Source of the DNA: an uncultured Lachnospiraceae bacterium
GTDB taxonomy: Bacteria; Bacillota; Clostridia; Lachnospirales; Lachnospiraceae
Length of the DNA: 43,785 nucleotides
Direction: 5' to 3'
NCBI GenBank assembly: GCA_947588845.1
Contig: CANQAR010000021.1
Span: 1-43,785 of the forward strand
Below the pieces are notes generated by a model. That model saw only the letters and a list, made by a program, of their open reading frames with translations, did no database searches and had not been told where the DNA came from. Shown one piece after another: positions 8,908-16,379 of this stretch. Positions within the stretch are counted from its first letter, which is position 1; each line of letters starts with the position of its first letter. The position numbers and the translations under genes are program-made.

Positions 8908-10296
8908 ATGGACTTTACTACTGTTAGAGAACTGTACCGCGACCGCGCGGCTTATGCCGGTAAGGAGGTTACGGTCGGAGGCTGGGTACGCAGCATCCGC
9001 GACTCAAAGACGTTTGGCTTTATCGTGCTGCATGACGGTACTTTTTTTGAGACGCTTCAGATCGTATATTCGGACAAACTGGAGAATTTTGCCGAGATAT
9101 CGAAACTGAACGTGGGAGCGGCCATCATTGTGAAGGGCGTGCTCGTGGAGACGCCGAAGGCAAAGCAGCCGTTTGAAATCCAGGCGGAATCCGTTGAGGT
9201 GGAAGGCGCTTCCACGCCGGATTTCCCGATGCAGAAGAAACGCCACACGATGGAGTTTCTGCGTACGGTGCCGCATCTGCGTCCGAGGACGAACACATTC
9301 CAGGCGGTGTTCCGCGTGCGCTCTCTGATTGCCTATGCGATCCATAAGTTTTTCCAGGAGAGAGATTTTGTCTATGTCCACACGCCGATCATCACAGGCA
9401 GCGACTGTGAAGGCGCGGGCGAGATGTTCCAGGTGACGACGATGGATCTGGCGAATATTCCGAAGGACGACAAAGGAAATGTCGACTATACGCAGGATTT
9501 CTTCGGGAAGATGACGAACCTGACGGTCAGCGGCCAGCTCGACGTGGAATCATTCGTGCAGGCGTTCCGCAATGTTTACACATTCGGGCCGACATTCCGT
9601 GCGGAAAATTCCAACACAGCGCGCCATGCGGCGGAGTTCTGGATGATCGAGCCGGAGATCGCGTTCGCGGATCTGAACGATGACATGAAACTCGCGGAAG
9701 AAATGATCAAATACATTATCTCCTACGTGCTGGAACATGCGCCGGAAGAGATGAAGTTCTTTAACTCTTTTGTGGACAAGGGGCTTCTTGACCGCCTGAA
9801 TCACGTCCTGACCTCTGACTTCGGTCATGTGACTTATACGGAAGCGGTTGAGATTCTTGAGAAGAACAACGATAAATTTGAGTACAAGGTATCCTGGGGC
9901 TGCGATCTGCAGACGGAGCATGAGCGCTATCTGACTGAGCAGATCTTCAAACGTCCGGTATTTGTGACGGATTATCCGAAGGAAATCAAGGCCTTCTACA
10001 TGAAGCAGAATGAGGATGGAAAGACCGTGGCCGCGATGGACTGTCTCGTTCCGGGAATCGGAGAGATCATCGGCGGCAGCCAGAGAGAGGACGATTTTGA
10101 CAAGCTGGCGGCTCGCATTGCGGAGCTTGGGATGAAGCCGGACGATTACCGGTATTATATGGATCTGCGCAAGTACGGCACGACGCGCCATGCGGGATTT
10201 GGCCTGGGCTTTGAGCGCTGCGTGATGTATCTCACGGGCATGTCGAATATCCGTGACGTGGTTCCTTATCCGAGAACTGTGGGGAACTGCGAGTAA
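8908..10296 (+). CDS. asnS: Asparagine-tRNA ligase
   Basis: A 462-residue class II aminoacyl-tRNA synthetase that charges tRNA-Asn. The N-terminal OB fold (residues 1-110, G-G-W-V-R near 25) binds the anticodon. The catalytic domain shows motif 2 F-R-A-E-N-S near residue 230 and motif 3 G-L-G-F-E-R near 432. Of three in-frame ATGs (8857, 8899, 8908), 8908 is chosen because AAAGGAGA lies 9 bases upstream and the length equals the family norm. The Asn identity, rather than Asp, rests on overall resemblance to bacterial AsnRS and the P-R-T-x-G-N-C-E C-terminus. Confidence 0.95.
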   Translation: MDFTTVRELYRDRAAYAGKEVTVGGWVRSIRDSKTFGFIVLHDGTFFETLQIVYSDKLENFAEISKLNVGAAIIVKGVLVETPKAKQPFEIQAESVEVEGASTPDFPMQKKRHTMEFLRTVPHLRPRTNTFQAVFRVRSLIAYAIHKFFQERDFVYVHTPIITGSDCEGAGEMFQVTTMDLANIPKDDKGNVDYTQDFFGKMTNLTVSGQLDVESFVQAFRNVYTFGPTFRAENSNTARHAAEFWMIEPEIAFADLNDDMKLAEEMIKYIISYVLEHAPEEMKFFNSFVDKGLLDRLNHVLTSDFGHVTYTEAVEILEKNNDKFEYKVSWGCDLQTEHERYLTEQIFKRPVFVTDYPKEIKAFYMKQNEDGKTVAAMDCLVPGIGEIIGGSQREDDFDKLAARIAELGMKPDDYRYYMDLRKYGTTRHAGFGLGFERCVMYLTGMSNIRDVVPYPRTVGNCE

Positions 10297-10344
10297 GAAC
10301 GCTGCGGAAATAAGAGATGAGATCAGCAAACAGGGGGGTGACTG

Positions 10345-11040
10345 ATGAACAGCAGGATACTGGTTTTAGATGACGAGAAGGAAATTGCGGAGATCATAGC
10401 GCTGTATCTGAAAAATGAAGGCTATGAGGTGCAGGTCGTGGGGACGGGGCGGCAGGCTCTTGCGGCGATCGGGAAAGAGCAGCCGGATCTGGCCCTGCTG
10501 GATGTGATGCTCCCGGATATGGACGGTTTTAAGGTACTCCGGAAGATTCGGGAGAAGTATCGTTTTCCGGTGATCATGCTGACGGCCAAGACGGCGGACA
10601 CAGATAAGATCGAGGGACTGACGCTGGGAGCGGACGATTATATTCCAAAACCGTTCAACCCTCTTGAGATGGTCGCGCGCGTCAAGGCACAGCTGCGCAG
10701 AAGCACAAAATACAATGAACAGACGAAGACGCAGGATAATATTCTGGATTTTGCGGGACTTGTGATGAACCGGGACACGCACGGCTGCATTTATAATGAA
10801 AGGGAACTGTCCCTGACGCCGATCGAATTTGACATTCTCTGGCTGCTGTGTGAGAATCGCGGGAAGGTGATCAGCTCGGAGCAGCTTTTTGAGAGGATCT
10901 GGAAAGAAAAATATTTCAAGAACAGCAACAATACCGTCATGGTGCATATCCGTCATCTGAGAGAAAAGATGGGGGACGCACACCGGAAGAGCGATTTTAT
11001 CAAGACGGTGTGGGGCGTGGGCTACAAGGTCGAAAAATAA
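10345..11040 (+). CDS. OmpR/VanR-type response regulator
   Basis: A 231-residue DNA-binding response regulator. The receiver domain (1-120) has the acidic pair D9-D10, phosphorylation site D52 in L-L-D-V-M-L-P-D-M-D-G, and the conserved Lys in the K-P-F motif near 101. The winged-helix effector domain (about 135-230) has the typical L-T-P-I-E-F and V-W-G-V-G-Y-K motifs. A strong purine-rich GGGGGG site precedes the ATG. The kinase gene starts 15 bases after its stop. By sequence it is closest in style to VanR of vancomycin-type clusters, but no resistance ligase is nearby, so a general cell-envelope stress role is more likely. Confidence 0.9.
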   Translation: MNSRILVLDDEKEIAEIIALYLKNEGYEVQVVGTGRQALAAIGKEQPDLALLDVMLPDMDGFKVLRKIREKYRFPVIMLTAKTADTDKIEGLTLGADDYIPKPFNPLEMVARVKAQLRRSTKYNEQTKTQDNILDFAGLVMNRDTHGCIYNERELSLTPIEFDILWLLCENRGKVISSEQLFERIWKEKYFKNSNNTVMVHIRHLREKMGDAHRKSDFIKTVWGVGYKVEK

Positions 11041-11055
11041 AAGGAGTGTGGGAGC

Positions 11056-12201
11056 GTGAAGAACAGTTACAGGAAACTGAAGCGTGCGATTCTGCTCCGC
11101 ACGATGCTGATCACAGCGCTGACCGCACTGATCGGGTATGGGATTCTGATCCTGGTGGACGATATCTTTCAGGATGTGTGCGCACGGCTGATCATCCGTT
11201 TTTTCACAATGCTCGGCGCGAATTATGATATGGCAAAATATCTGTACGGGCATATCTTCGTGACGCACAAGACGCTGTTTCTGATCGGGGGCTTCTGGCT
11301 TTTGTTTCTGGTGCTTTTCTATTTTTCAATCGGGAGGATGACGGGGTATCTGAACGATATCAGCGATGAGATTGACAGTATTCTGAACGCGTCAGATGAG
11401 CCGGTCACACTGGATTCGGAACTGGAACCGATGGCGAGGAAGCTGTCGGAGCTGAAGATGAAACTGGCGCGCAGGGAGATGGAAGCGGCTGAGAGCGAGC
11501 AGAGGAAAAATGAGCTGGTCGTCTATCTGGCGCATGATCTGAAAACGCCGCTGACTTCCGTGATCGCCTATCTGACGATGCTCGACGAGCATCCGGACAT
11601 GGCGGTGGAGGAGCGCGCGAAATATACGCATATCACGCTGGAAAAGGCGGTTCGGCTGGGGGAACTGATCAATGAATTTTTTGAGATCACAAGGTTCAAT
11701 CTGCAGGATATCGTCCTGGAGAAGGAGCATCTGAATCTCTCCATTCTTCTGGAGCAGCTTGCGGATGAGAGTTACGGGATGCTCAGTGAGAAAAAAATGA
11801 CATGCGCGGTGGATGTGGAGGAAGATCTGATCGTGTACGGCGATCCGGATAAGCTTGCGCGGGTGTTTGACAACCTGCTCCGCAATGCCGCGGCGTACAG
11901 CTATGAGGGAACAGAGATTCTGATTCAGGCAAGATGCGGAGGGGAAAAGGTCACGATTGTGTTTACCAATACAGGTCCGCAGATTCCGCAGAAGAAACTG
12001 GAAATGATCTTTGAGAAATTTTACCGTGTGGACGATGCGCGGTCGAGCCGTACAGGAGGGGCCGGACTGGGGCTTGCCATTGCGCGGCAGATCGTTGAGC
12101 TGCACGAAGGGACAATCACGGCGGCAAGTGACAGCAGACATACAAGATTTATTGTCACTCTGCCAGCCGGGGAACAGAAGCAGGGCAAACAGATCGAGTA
12201 G
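11056..12201 (+). CDS. Membrane sensor histidine kinase, VanS-like
   Basis: A 381-residue kinase, GTG start with AAGGAG 9 bases upstream. Two membrane helices (about 15-35 and 74-94) flank a short extracytoplasmic loop of some 40 residues, then a linker, the HisKA domain with phospho-acceptor H160 in L-A-H-D-L-K-T-P-L, and the HATPase domain with N-box N-L-L-R-N-A-A and G-A-G-L-G-L-A-I-A-R. The short loop suggests it senses something in or at the membrane rather than a bulky ligand. It pairs with the regulator encoded just upstream. The stop codon lies inside the edge of a dispersed repeat. Confidence 0.9.
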   Translation: MKNSYRKLKRAILLRTMLITALTALIGYGILILVDDIFQDVCARLIIRFFTMLGANYDMAKYLYGHIFVTHKTLFLIGGFWLLFLVLFYFSIGRMTGYLNDISDEIDSILNASDEPVTLDSELEPMARKLSELKMKLARREMEAAESEQRKNELVVYLAHDLKTPLTSVIAYLTMLDEHPDMAVEERAKYTHITLEKAVRLGELINEFFEITRFNLQDIVLEKEHLNLSILLEQLADESYGMLSEKKMTCAVDVEEDLIVYGDPDKLARVFDNLLRNAAAYSYEGTEILIQARCGGEKVTIVFTNTGPQIPQKKLEMIFEKFYRVDDARSSRTGGAGLGLAIARQIVELHEGTITAASDSRHTRFIVTLPAGEQKQGKQIE

Positions 12202-12280
12202 GAGGCGGTTTTCCCTTCCTGCTCGCCGCGCGGTCCGTGTGCTGCGTCAGCAGCTGGTTTCCTTACACGGGCCTGTGCAT
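12192..12280 (-). repeat. Two-hairpin dispersed repeat, copy 1
   Basis: Reverse-orientation copy of the family also found at 14352, 15034, 37619 and 38764. It has a GAGTAGGA/TCCTGCTC stem and a second stem GGTCCGTG/CACGGGCC that encloses a GCTGCGTCAGC hairpin. It starts inside the last codons of the histidine kinase gene. Confidence 0.75.
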
Positions 12281-12294
12281 CAAAATATCAACAG

Positions 12295-12334
12295 AGCCTG
12301 ATAAGCGCCGGGAGTAAGACTCCCAGGCTGTTTT
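12295..12334 (+). terminator. Rho-independent terminator after the two-component pair
   Basis: AGCCT...AGGCT and GGGAGT-AAG-ACTCCC form a stacked stem, followed by GTTTT. It lies 94 bases after the kinase stop codon and before the Sir2 gene. Confidence 0.7.
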
Positions 12335-12410
12335 GGCCGGCGTCAGCTGTGCGCTGCTGCCGGAACACGGCATTTTGCGCGGAGGGCTTTACAGTAAAGG
12401 GGGAAGTTTA

Positions 12411-13133
12411 ATGGAGGACAGCAGAAAAAAATTGCAGGAGATTATATCGGAGAGCAGCAATATTGTATTTTTTGGAGGAGCGGGCGTGTCAACCGAGAGC
12501 GGAATCCCGGATTTCCGCAGTGTCGACGGACTGTATCATCAGAAGTATGATTACCCGCCGGAGACGATCCTGAGCCACTCGTTTTTTGTGCGGAACACGA
12601 AGGAATTTTACCGGTTTTACCAGGATAAGATGCTGTGCCTCGACGCGAAGCCGAACGCAGCCCATCGGAAACTGGCTGAGATGGAGGAGAAGGGAAAACT
12701 GAAGGCCGTGATCACGCAGAATATCGACGGACTTCACCAGATGGCGGGAAGCAGGGTGGTTCTGGAACTGCACGGGAGCGTTCACCGGAATTACTGCCAA
12801 AAATGTCACAAAGAATATGACGCAAGATATATGCTGGAAGCGGAGGGTATTCCGCGCTGCGAGTGCGGCGGCGTGATCAAGCCGGACGTCGTTCTGTATG
12901 AGGAGGGGCTTGACTCAAAGACAATGCAGGATTCTGTCAGGTACATCTCAGAAGCGGAAGTATTGATCATCGGGGGAACTTCCCTCGCGGTATATCCGGC
13001 GGCGGGACTGATCGATTATTTCCAGGGGAAACATCTTGTTGTGATCAACAAATCTCCGACGCCGCGAGACCGGTACGCGGATCTTCTGGTGCAGGGAAGC
13101 ATCGGCGAGATTCTTGGCGGAATCACTGTGTAA
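12411..13133 (+). CDS. cobB: NAD-dependent protein deacylase, Sir2 family
   Basis: A 240-residue sirtuin that removes acetyl or other acyl groups from protein lysines, using NAD. The start at 12411 has AAAGGGGGAA 6 bases upstream; a longer frame from 12333 has none. Visible: NAD-binding G-A-G-V-S-T-E-S-G-I-P-D-F-R at residues 24-36, T-Q-N-I-D near 102-106, catalytic H121 in L-E-L-H-G-S, zinc Cys at 129, 132, 150 and 152, and G-G-T-S-L near 197. Complete and of normal length. The second Cys pair is C-E-C, closer than the usual C-x-x-C. Its neighbours give no clue to substrates. Confidence 0.93.
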   Translation: MEDSRKKLQEIISESSNIVFFGGAGVSTESGIPDFRSVDGLYHQKYDYPPETILSHSFFVRNTKEFYRFYQDKMLCLDAKPNAAHRKLAEMEEKGKLKAVITQNIDGLHQMAGSRVVLELHGSVHRNYCQKCHKEYDARYMLEAEGIPRCECGGVIKPDVVLYEEGLDSKTMQDSVRYISEAEVLIIGGTSLAVYPAAGLIDYFQGKHLVVINKSPTPRDRYADLLVQGSIGEILGGITV

Positions 13134-13258
13134 AAAATGCGGGACTGCGATGTAAAAAAGTATCTGGCAGAACGTGTGCCTGCAGGAATATCCGGCGGAA
13201 GAGGGAAAAGGCGGGCGCAGACAGGTTTGGCCTGAAAGATGGGTAAGAGGTGACAGGA

Positions 13259-14275
13259 ATGAACAGCAGGGAAGTAAGAAGGAACAGAGTGGGAGATATT
13301 GTGCGTATTCTGCTGATGCTGATTGCGCTGGGAGTCTTCTGCTATTCAGGCTATATGCTGTATACTTTTTATATGGAATATAAGCGCGGATCGGACGAAT
13401 ATGACAACCTGGAGAGCAGTTACGCTTCCCAGGAAACAGAGGATCTGGAAGCCATTGAGGAAGCCTTTGAGAATGATGAGGCGGAGGCGGCCGCGCAGGC
13501 GGTTGAAGGCCGGGAAGTGGTAAATGTTGTGGAAAAAGGAGAACAGATTTCTCTTCCGGTTATGAATAATCCGATTGATTTTGGAAGCCTTGAAGCCGTC
13601 AATCCGGATATCAAAGGATGGCTGAGACTGAGTGCGGTCGATATCTCGTATCCTCTGGTGCAGGGAGAGGACAATGATTATTATCTCCACAAGACGTTTG
13701 AAGGAGAGGATAATATTGCAGGCTGCCTGTTCATAAATTATGAGAACGAACCGGATTTTACGGACACAAACACGGTCGTATACGGGCACAATATGAGGAA
13801 CGGCTCGATGTTTGGCAAGCTGAAACAGTTTCGGGAGGACGGCGTTTTTGAGAAGAGTAAATATTTCTGGATATTCACTCCGGATCTGATCTATCAGTAT
13901 CGTATTTTCTCGGGAATGGAAGTTGCCAAGACGGGGCTTACCTATCAGACGAAGTTCCGCGACGATGAGTACAGGAAATTTCTGAAGGTAGCGTTTGAAA
14001 ATTCCGAGCTGGACAATACCGATGTGACGGTGACAGAGGAAGACCGTGTAGTCACGCTGTCCACTTGTACCGGAGATACAGAGACGCGGTTTGTCATAAT
14101 TGGAAAACTTTCTCAGGTTTATGTGTCAAAAGGACATGAGAAGAAAGCGATGAAAATTTACAAAAGGCTGGAAAAGAAACGCAAAAAAGAACTGAAAGCA
14201 CAGATGGAGCCGGAAACAGAACCTCCGACGGAGCCTCAGCCAATCGTCTACGGCCAGGAAATTATGCTGAACTGA
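13259..14275 (+). CDS. srtB: Class B sortase
   Basis: A 338-residue membrane transpeptidase that joins secreted proteins to the cell wall or pilus. ATG at 13259 with AGAGGTG 6 bases upstream; an in-frame GTG at 13250 is less likely. One N-terminal membrane helix (about 13-36), an acidic stretch (46-95), then the sortase barrel with catalytic H177 (V-Y-G-H-N-M), C270 (L-S-T-C-T-G) and R277 (E-T-R-F). The C-terminal tail is basic and then Pro/Glu/Thr-rich, longer than in typical SrtB. No sorting-signal substrate is encoded in the window, which suggests it serves substrates elsewhere. Confidence 0.93.
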   Translation: MNSREVRRNRVGDIVRILLMLIALGVFCYSGYMLYTFYMEYKRGSDEYDNLESSYASQETEDLEAIEEAFENDEAEAAAQAVEGREVVNVVEKGEQISLPVMNNPIDFGSLEAVNPDIKGWLRLSAVDISYPLVQGEDNDYYLHKTFEGEDNIAGCLFINYENEPDFTDTNTVVYGHNMRNGSMFGKLKQFREDGVFEKSKYFWIFTPDLIYQYRIFSGMEVAKTGLTYQTKFRDDEYRKFLKVAFENSELDNTDVTVTEEDRVVTLSTCTGDTETRFVIIGKLSQVYVSKGHEKKAMKIYKRLEKKRKKELKAQMEPETEPPTEPQPIVYGQEIMLN

Positions 14276-14298
14276 ATATGGCAGGTGAAAAATAATTC

Positions 14299-14352
14299 GC
14301 GCAGGATGTGCAGAAAAAACCGTTTCGCGGCGGCACATCCTGCGCATATTTT
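14299..14352 (+). terminator. Hairpin after the sortase gene, probable terminator
   Basis: A 13-base perfect stem, GCGCAGGATGTGC at 14299-14311 paired with 14333-14345, followed by ATATTTT. It lies 24 bases after the srtB stop codon. Confidence 0.6.
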
Positions 14353-14491
14353 ATGCACAGGCCCAGGCAGGGAAAACATCTGCTGACGCAGCACCTGGGC
14401 CGCGCAGACGAGCAGGAGGAAAAGCCGCTTCCTGCTCGATCGCAGGCCCGTGTAAGGAAAATAGCTGCTGACGCGGCATGCGGGCCTTCTC
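14352..14491 (+). repeat. Two-hairpin dispersed repeat, copy 2 (one and a half units)
   Basis: Forward-orientation copy. The full unit has GGCCCAGG paired with CCTGGGCC around a GCTG-ACG-CAGC hairpin, then a GAGCAGGA...TCCTGCTC hairpin. A second half-unit follows directly (GGCCCG...CGGGCC, about 14445-14490). It reaches almost to the end of the convergent DUF2325 gene. Confidence 0.75.
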
Positions 14492-14500
14492 CCGGTATCA

Positions 14501-14788
14501 TCAGACCGCAGCGACATGTTCGCTTAAAAGCTCCTGCAGTGCAGCGGCGCTGCTGCTGTGACAGCGGAGAACCGGAATGTTGTTTCTGCGGGCCTCCTGC
14601 AGCGTACTGCGGACCATCTTGTGCGATACGGTACTGGTAAACAGAATAAACATGTCCGGACATCCCAGTTTCTTGCGGATTGCTCCGTTTTCTTTTGCGA
14701 AAATTTTCGCCCTGCATCCGTGTTTTTTGCAGATTCCCTCGTACTGACAGACCATTCCCTCATTGCCCCCGATAATTACGATACTCAT
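14501..14788 (-). CDS. DUF2325 family protein, probably metal-regulated
   Basis: A 95-residue protein of the DUF2325 family. It starts S-I-V-I-I-G-G-N-E-G and contains two lone Cys (residues 14 and 20 region), a third in L-G-C-P-D-M-F, and a fourth in V-L-R-C-H-S. The family's biochemical role is unknown to me; members often sit near ferrous iron transport or other metal genes in clostridia. The start at 14788 has GGAGG 6-7 bases upstream on the minus strand. Its two predicted promoters each carry a TTAGCT-type palindrome that resembles DtxR-family operators, so control by metal is likely. No metal transporter or regulator gene lies in the window. Confidence 0.8.
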   Translation of the reverse strand: MSIVIIGGNEGMVCQYEGICKKHGCRAKIFAKENGAIRKKLGCPDMFILFTSTVSHKMVRSTLQEARRNNIPVLRCHSSSAAALQELLSEHVAAV

Positions 14789-14810
14789 ATACTACCTCCA
14801 TAAAACCATA

Positions 14811-14828
14811 GGTTAGCTAAATCTAACC
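14811..14828. promoter_or_regulatory. DtxR-family-like operator, proximal
   Basis: GGTTAGCTAAATCTAACC, a near palindrome (arms GGTTAG/CTAACC), lies 22 bases before the DUF2325 start codon and 10 bases downstream of a TATAAT box. A nearly identical palindrome is at 14920-14937. Confidence 0.6.
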
Positions 14829-14838
14829 ATTTGTGAAA

Positions 14839-14844
14839 ATTATA
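14839..14844 (-). promoter_or_regulatory. Possible second promoter -10 for the DUF2325 gene
   Basis: TATAAT on the minus strand, placed so that transcription would start inside the operator at 14811-14828. The -35 region is weak and overlaps a GTCCTGC/GCAGGAC hairpin (14847-14864). Confidence 0.4.
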
Positions 14845-14919
14845 TGTCCTGCCTGTGCAGGACACTTCAGACAGAAAACTTTTGCAGACAGAAACTGGAA
14901 AAGGTATATCTTTTGTTAA

Positions 14920-14937
14920 AGTTAGCTATATCTAACT
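14920..14937. promoter_or_regulatory. DtxR-family-like operator, distal
   Basis: AGTTAGCTATATCTAACT, a palindrome differing from the proximal operator at its outer base pair and two central bases. It directly abuts the -10 box of the strong upstream promoter and would cover the transcription start, the usual position for a repressor. Confidence 0.65.
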
Positions 14938-14939
14938 AT

Positions 14940-14968
14940 AAGATAACATTATATTGCGGCAATGTCAA
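14940..14968 (-). promoter_or_regulatory. Main sigma-A promoter of the DUF2325 gene
   Basis: On the minus strand, TTGACA (14968-14963), a 17-base spacer, then TATCTT (14945-14940). The start point would fall in the distal operator. The leader would be about 145 bases long and contains the second operator. Confidence 0.7.
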
Positions 14969-15033
14969 GTAAAAATTTATTGAAATAAAAAGTTATGAAA
15001 TTATAGCTGTTCTGTCTGATATGGATGGATACA

Positions 15034-15122
15034 ATCGAGTAGGAGGCGGCTTTCCCTCCTGCTCGCCCACGCGGCCCAGGTGCTGCGTCAGCAGCTGGTT
15101 TCCATGACTGGGCCTGCGCATA
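15034..15122 (-). repeat. Two-hairpin dispersed repeat, copy 3
   Basis: Reverse-orientation copy of the same family as at 12192: a GAGTAGGAGG/CCTCCTGCTC stem, then GGCCCAG/CTGGGCC around GCTGCGTCAGC. It sits between the DUF2325 promoter region and the cold-shock gene terminator. Confidence 0.75.
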
Positions 15123-15155
15123 AGATAGAAAGAGGGCGGAGCAAATGCTCCGCCC
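15121..15155 (-). terminator. Terminator of the cold-shock gene
   Basis: On the minus strand GGGCGGAGC, a 4-base loop and GCTCCGCCC (15155-15134) are followed by TCTTTCTATCTT. It begins 22 bases after the stop codon of the cold-shock gene. Confidence 0.85.
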
Positions 15156-15177
15156 TTCGGCGTATCGAAACAATTGA

Positions 15178-15378
15178 TTAAAGTTTAATTACGTTCGCAG
15201 CCTGCATTCCGCGAGCGCCTTCGGTCAAATCGTAGGAAACTGCCTGTCCTTCTTCCAGGGTCTTGAATCCTTCGCCCTGAATGGCTGAGAAATGAACGAA
15301 TACGTCAGATCCATTCTCGCCTGTGATAAAGCCATACCCCTTCTCTGCATTGAACCACTTAACCGTGCCCTTATTCAC
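15178..15378 (-). CDS. cspA: Cold-shock domain RNA chaperone
   Basis: A 66-residue single cold-shock domain protein that binds single-stranded RNA and DNA and melts RNA structure. RNP1 K-G-Y-G-F-I and RNP2 V-F-V-H-F motifs are present. A GTG start at 15378 is chosen because AGGAGG lies 8 bases upstream and the length then equals the family's; an earlier GTG overlaps the ribosome site. It has a consensus promoter, a long structured leader of about 148 bases and its own terminator, the usual arrangement for cold-inducible csp genes. The symbol is generic, since paralogues cannot be told apart here. Confidence 0.95.
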   Translation of the reverse strand: MNKGTVKWFNAEKGYGFITGENGSDVFVHFSAIQGEGFKTLEEGQAVSYDLTEGARGMQAANVIKL

Positions 15379-15526
15379 AGCGAACACCTCCTGTTAAAAT
15401 AAATTACGTGAAATAAGATTCCGCTTAAAAAACTTCACCAGCTATTAGAGATTACAAAGAAACCTGACTATATTTTTTATAATCTGTAATAGCCAGTGAA
15501 ATATATAAACAATAAATCTTTTCAGT
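15379..15526 (-). promoter_or_regulatory. Structured 5' leader of the cold-shock mRNA
   Basis: From the predicted start point to the start codon the leader is about 148 bases and AT-rich. Bases 15436-15456 and 15478-15498 are inverted copies of each other with about four mismatches and would form a 21-base stem with a 21-base loop. Long leaders of this type stabilise csp mRNA or tune its translation in the cold in other bacteria; here this is inference. Confidence 0.6.
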
Positions 15527-15532
15527 AAATAC

Positions 15533-15561
15533 ATTATAGTCTCTTCTTATGGAGCTGTCAA
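15533..15561 (-). promoter_or_regulatory. Perfect-consensus promoter of the cold-shock gene
   Basis: On the minus strand, TTGACA (15561-15556), exactly 17 bases, and TATAAT (15538-15533). No mismatch to the sigma-A consensus, which predicts very strong expression. Confidence 0.9.
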
Positions 15562-15729
15562 GTGAAAGACACGATTTTTTTTAAGAAATATATAAAAAAA
15601 ATCGTGTAAATCAATAAAACATAATATTACTCCAGTAATTTTAATATAAAATTATGGAAACGGGACGCAAAAAGATATTATATAATATGGAGAGACATAA
15701 GTCAATCATAAATTTGCCCGAATTATCAA

Positions 15730-15758
15730 TTGCACTTTCTTTCAAAGAATGATAGAAT
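15730..15758 (+). promoter_or_regulatory. Sigma-A promoter of the small membrane protein gene
   Basis: TTGCAC at 15730-15735, 17 bases, TAGAAT at 15753-15758. It is divergent from the cold-shock promoter; the 165 bases between them are very AT-rich with no further signal that I can name. Confidence 0.65.
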
Positions 15759-15791
15759 GAAATGCGATTTTATTACAGTGTGGAGGTACAT

Positions 15792-16304
15792 ATGAAAACA
15801 TTTCTTTATGTTTTGCTGGCTGTTCTGGTTGTTCTTGTGATTGCCCTCATTGCTCTGTATTTTGTAGGACGTCGTCTCCAGAGAAAACAGGAAGCGCAGC
15901 AGCAGCAGATGGAAGCGGCGAAGCAGACAGTGACCATGCTGATCATCGATAAGAAACGGATGCCCATAAAAGATTCAGGGCTTCCGCAGATGGTGATCGA
16001 CCAGACGCCTAAAATGATGCGCCGTTCCAAACTTCCGATCGTCAAGGCGAAAGTGGGTCCCAGGATCATGACGCTTATCAGCGATGCGGCGATTTTTGAC
16101 ACGATTCCTGTGAAGAAAGAAGTGCGCGCGGTTGTCAGCGGTATCTACATTATGGAAGTAAAAGGTGTCCGCGGACCTCTTGACCCCCCGAAGAAGAAAA
16201 AGGGCTTCTTTGCGAATCTGAGGGACAAGGTTACGGGAAAGGCAAAAAAAGAAGCTGAAGCGGCGAAAAACACCTCAAAGAAAAAGAGAGGCGCAAAGGG
16301 CTGA
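15792..16304 (+). CDS. Membrane-anchored basic protein, unknown function
   Basis: A 170-residue protein that I do not recognise. The ATG at 15792 has GGAGG 6 bases upstream. An N-terminal membrane helix (about residues 4-25) is followed by a short coiled-coil-like Gln/Arg stretch, then a compact domain of about 95 residues (T-V-T-M-L-I-I-D-K-K-R to M-E-V-K-G-V-R-G-P). A very basic Lys-rich tail completes it. The orientation would leave the domain and tail inside the cell, where the tail could contact nucleic acid or phospholipid. It is a single gene with its own promoter and terminator. Confidence 0.8.
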   Translation: MKTFLYVLLAVLVVLVIALIALYFVGRRLQRKQEAQQQQMEAAKQTVTMLIIDKKRMPIKDSGLPQMVIDQTPKMMRRSKLPIVKAKVGPRIMTLISDAAIFDTIPVKKEVRAVVSGIYIMEVKGVRGPLDPPKKKKGFFANLRDKVTGKAKKEAEAAKNTSKKKRGAKG

Positions 16305-16315
16305 TGAAAAGAATG

Positions 16316-16355
16316 AAAGACAGGAGGCAGCGGATCCGCTGCCTCCTGTCTTTTT
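16316..16355. terminator. Bidirectional terminator
   Basis: A perfect 38-base palindrome (16316-16353) with AAAGACAGGAGGCAGCGG on the left arm; T-runs follow on both strands. It lies between two convergent genes and can stop transcripts from both sides. Confidence 0.92.
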
Positions 16356-16379
16356 GAAGGCAAAGGGAGAAATGAGCGT

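Noticed and set aside
10345-12201. Vancomycin resistance cluster
   Set aside because: The regulator and kinase resemble VanR/VanS, but no ligase, dehydrogenase or dipeptidase gene is near; the next genes are Sir2 and sortase.
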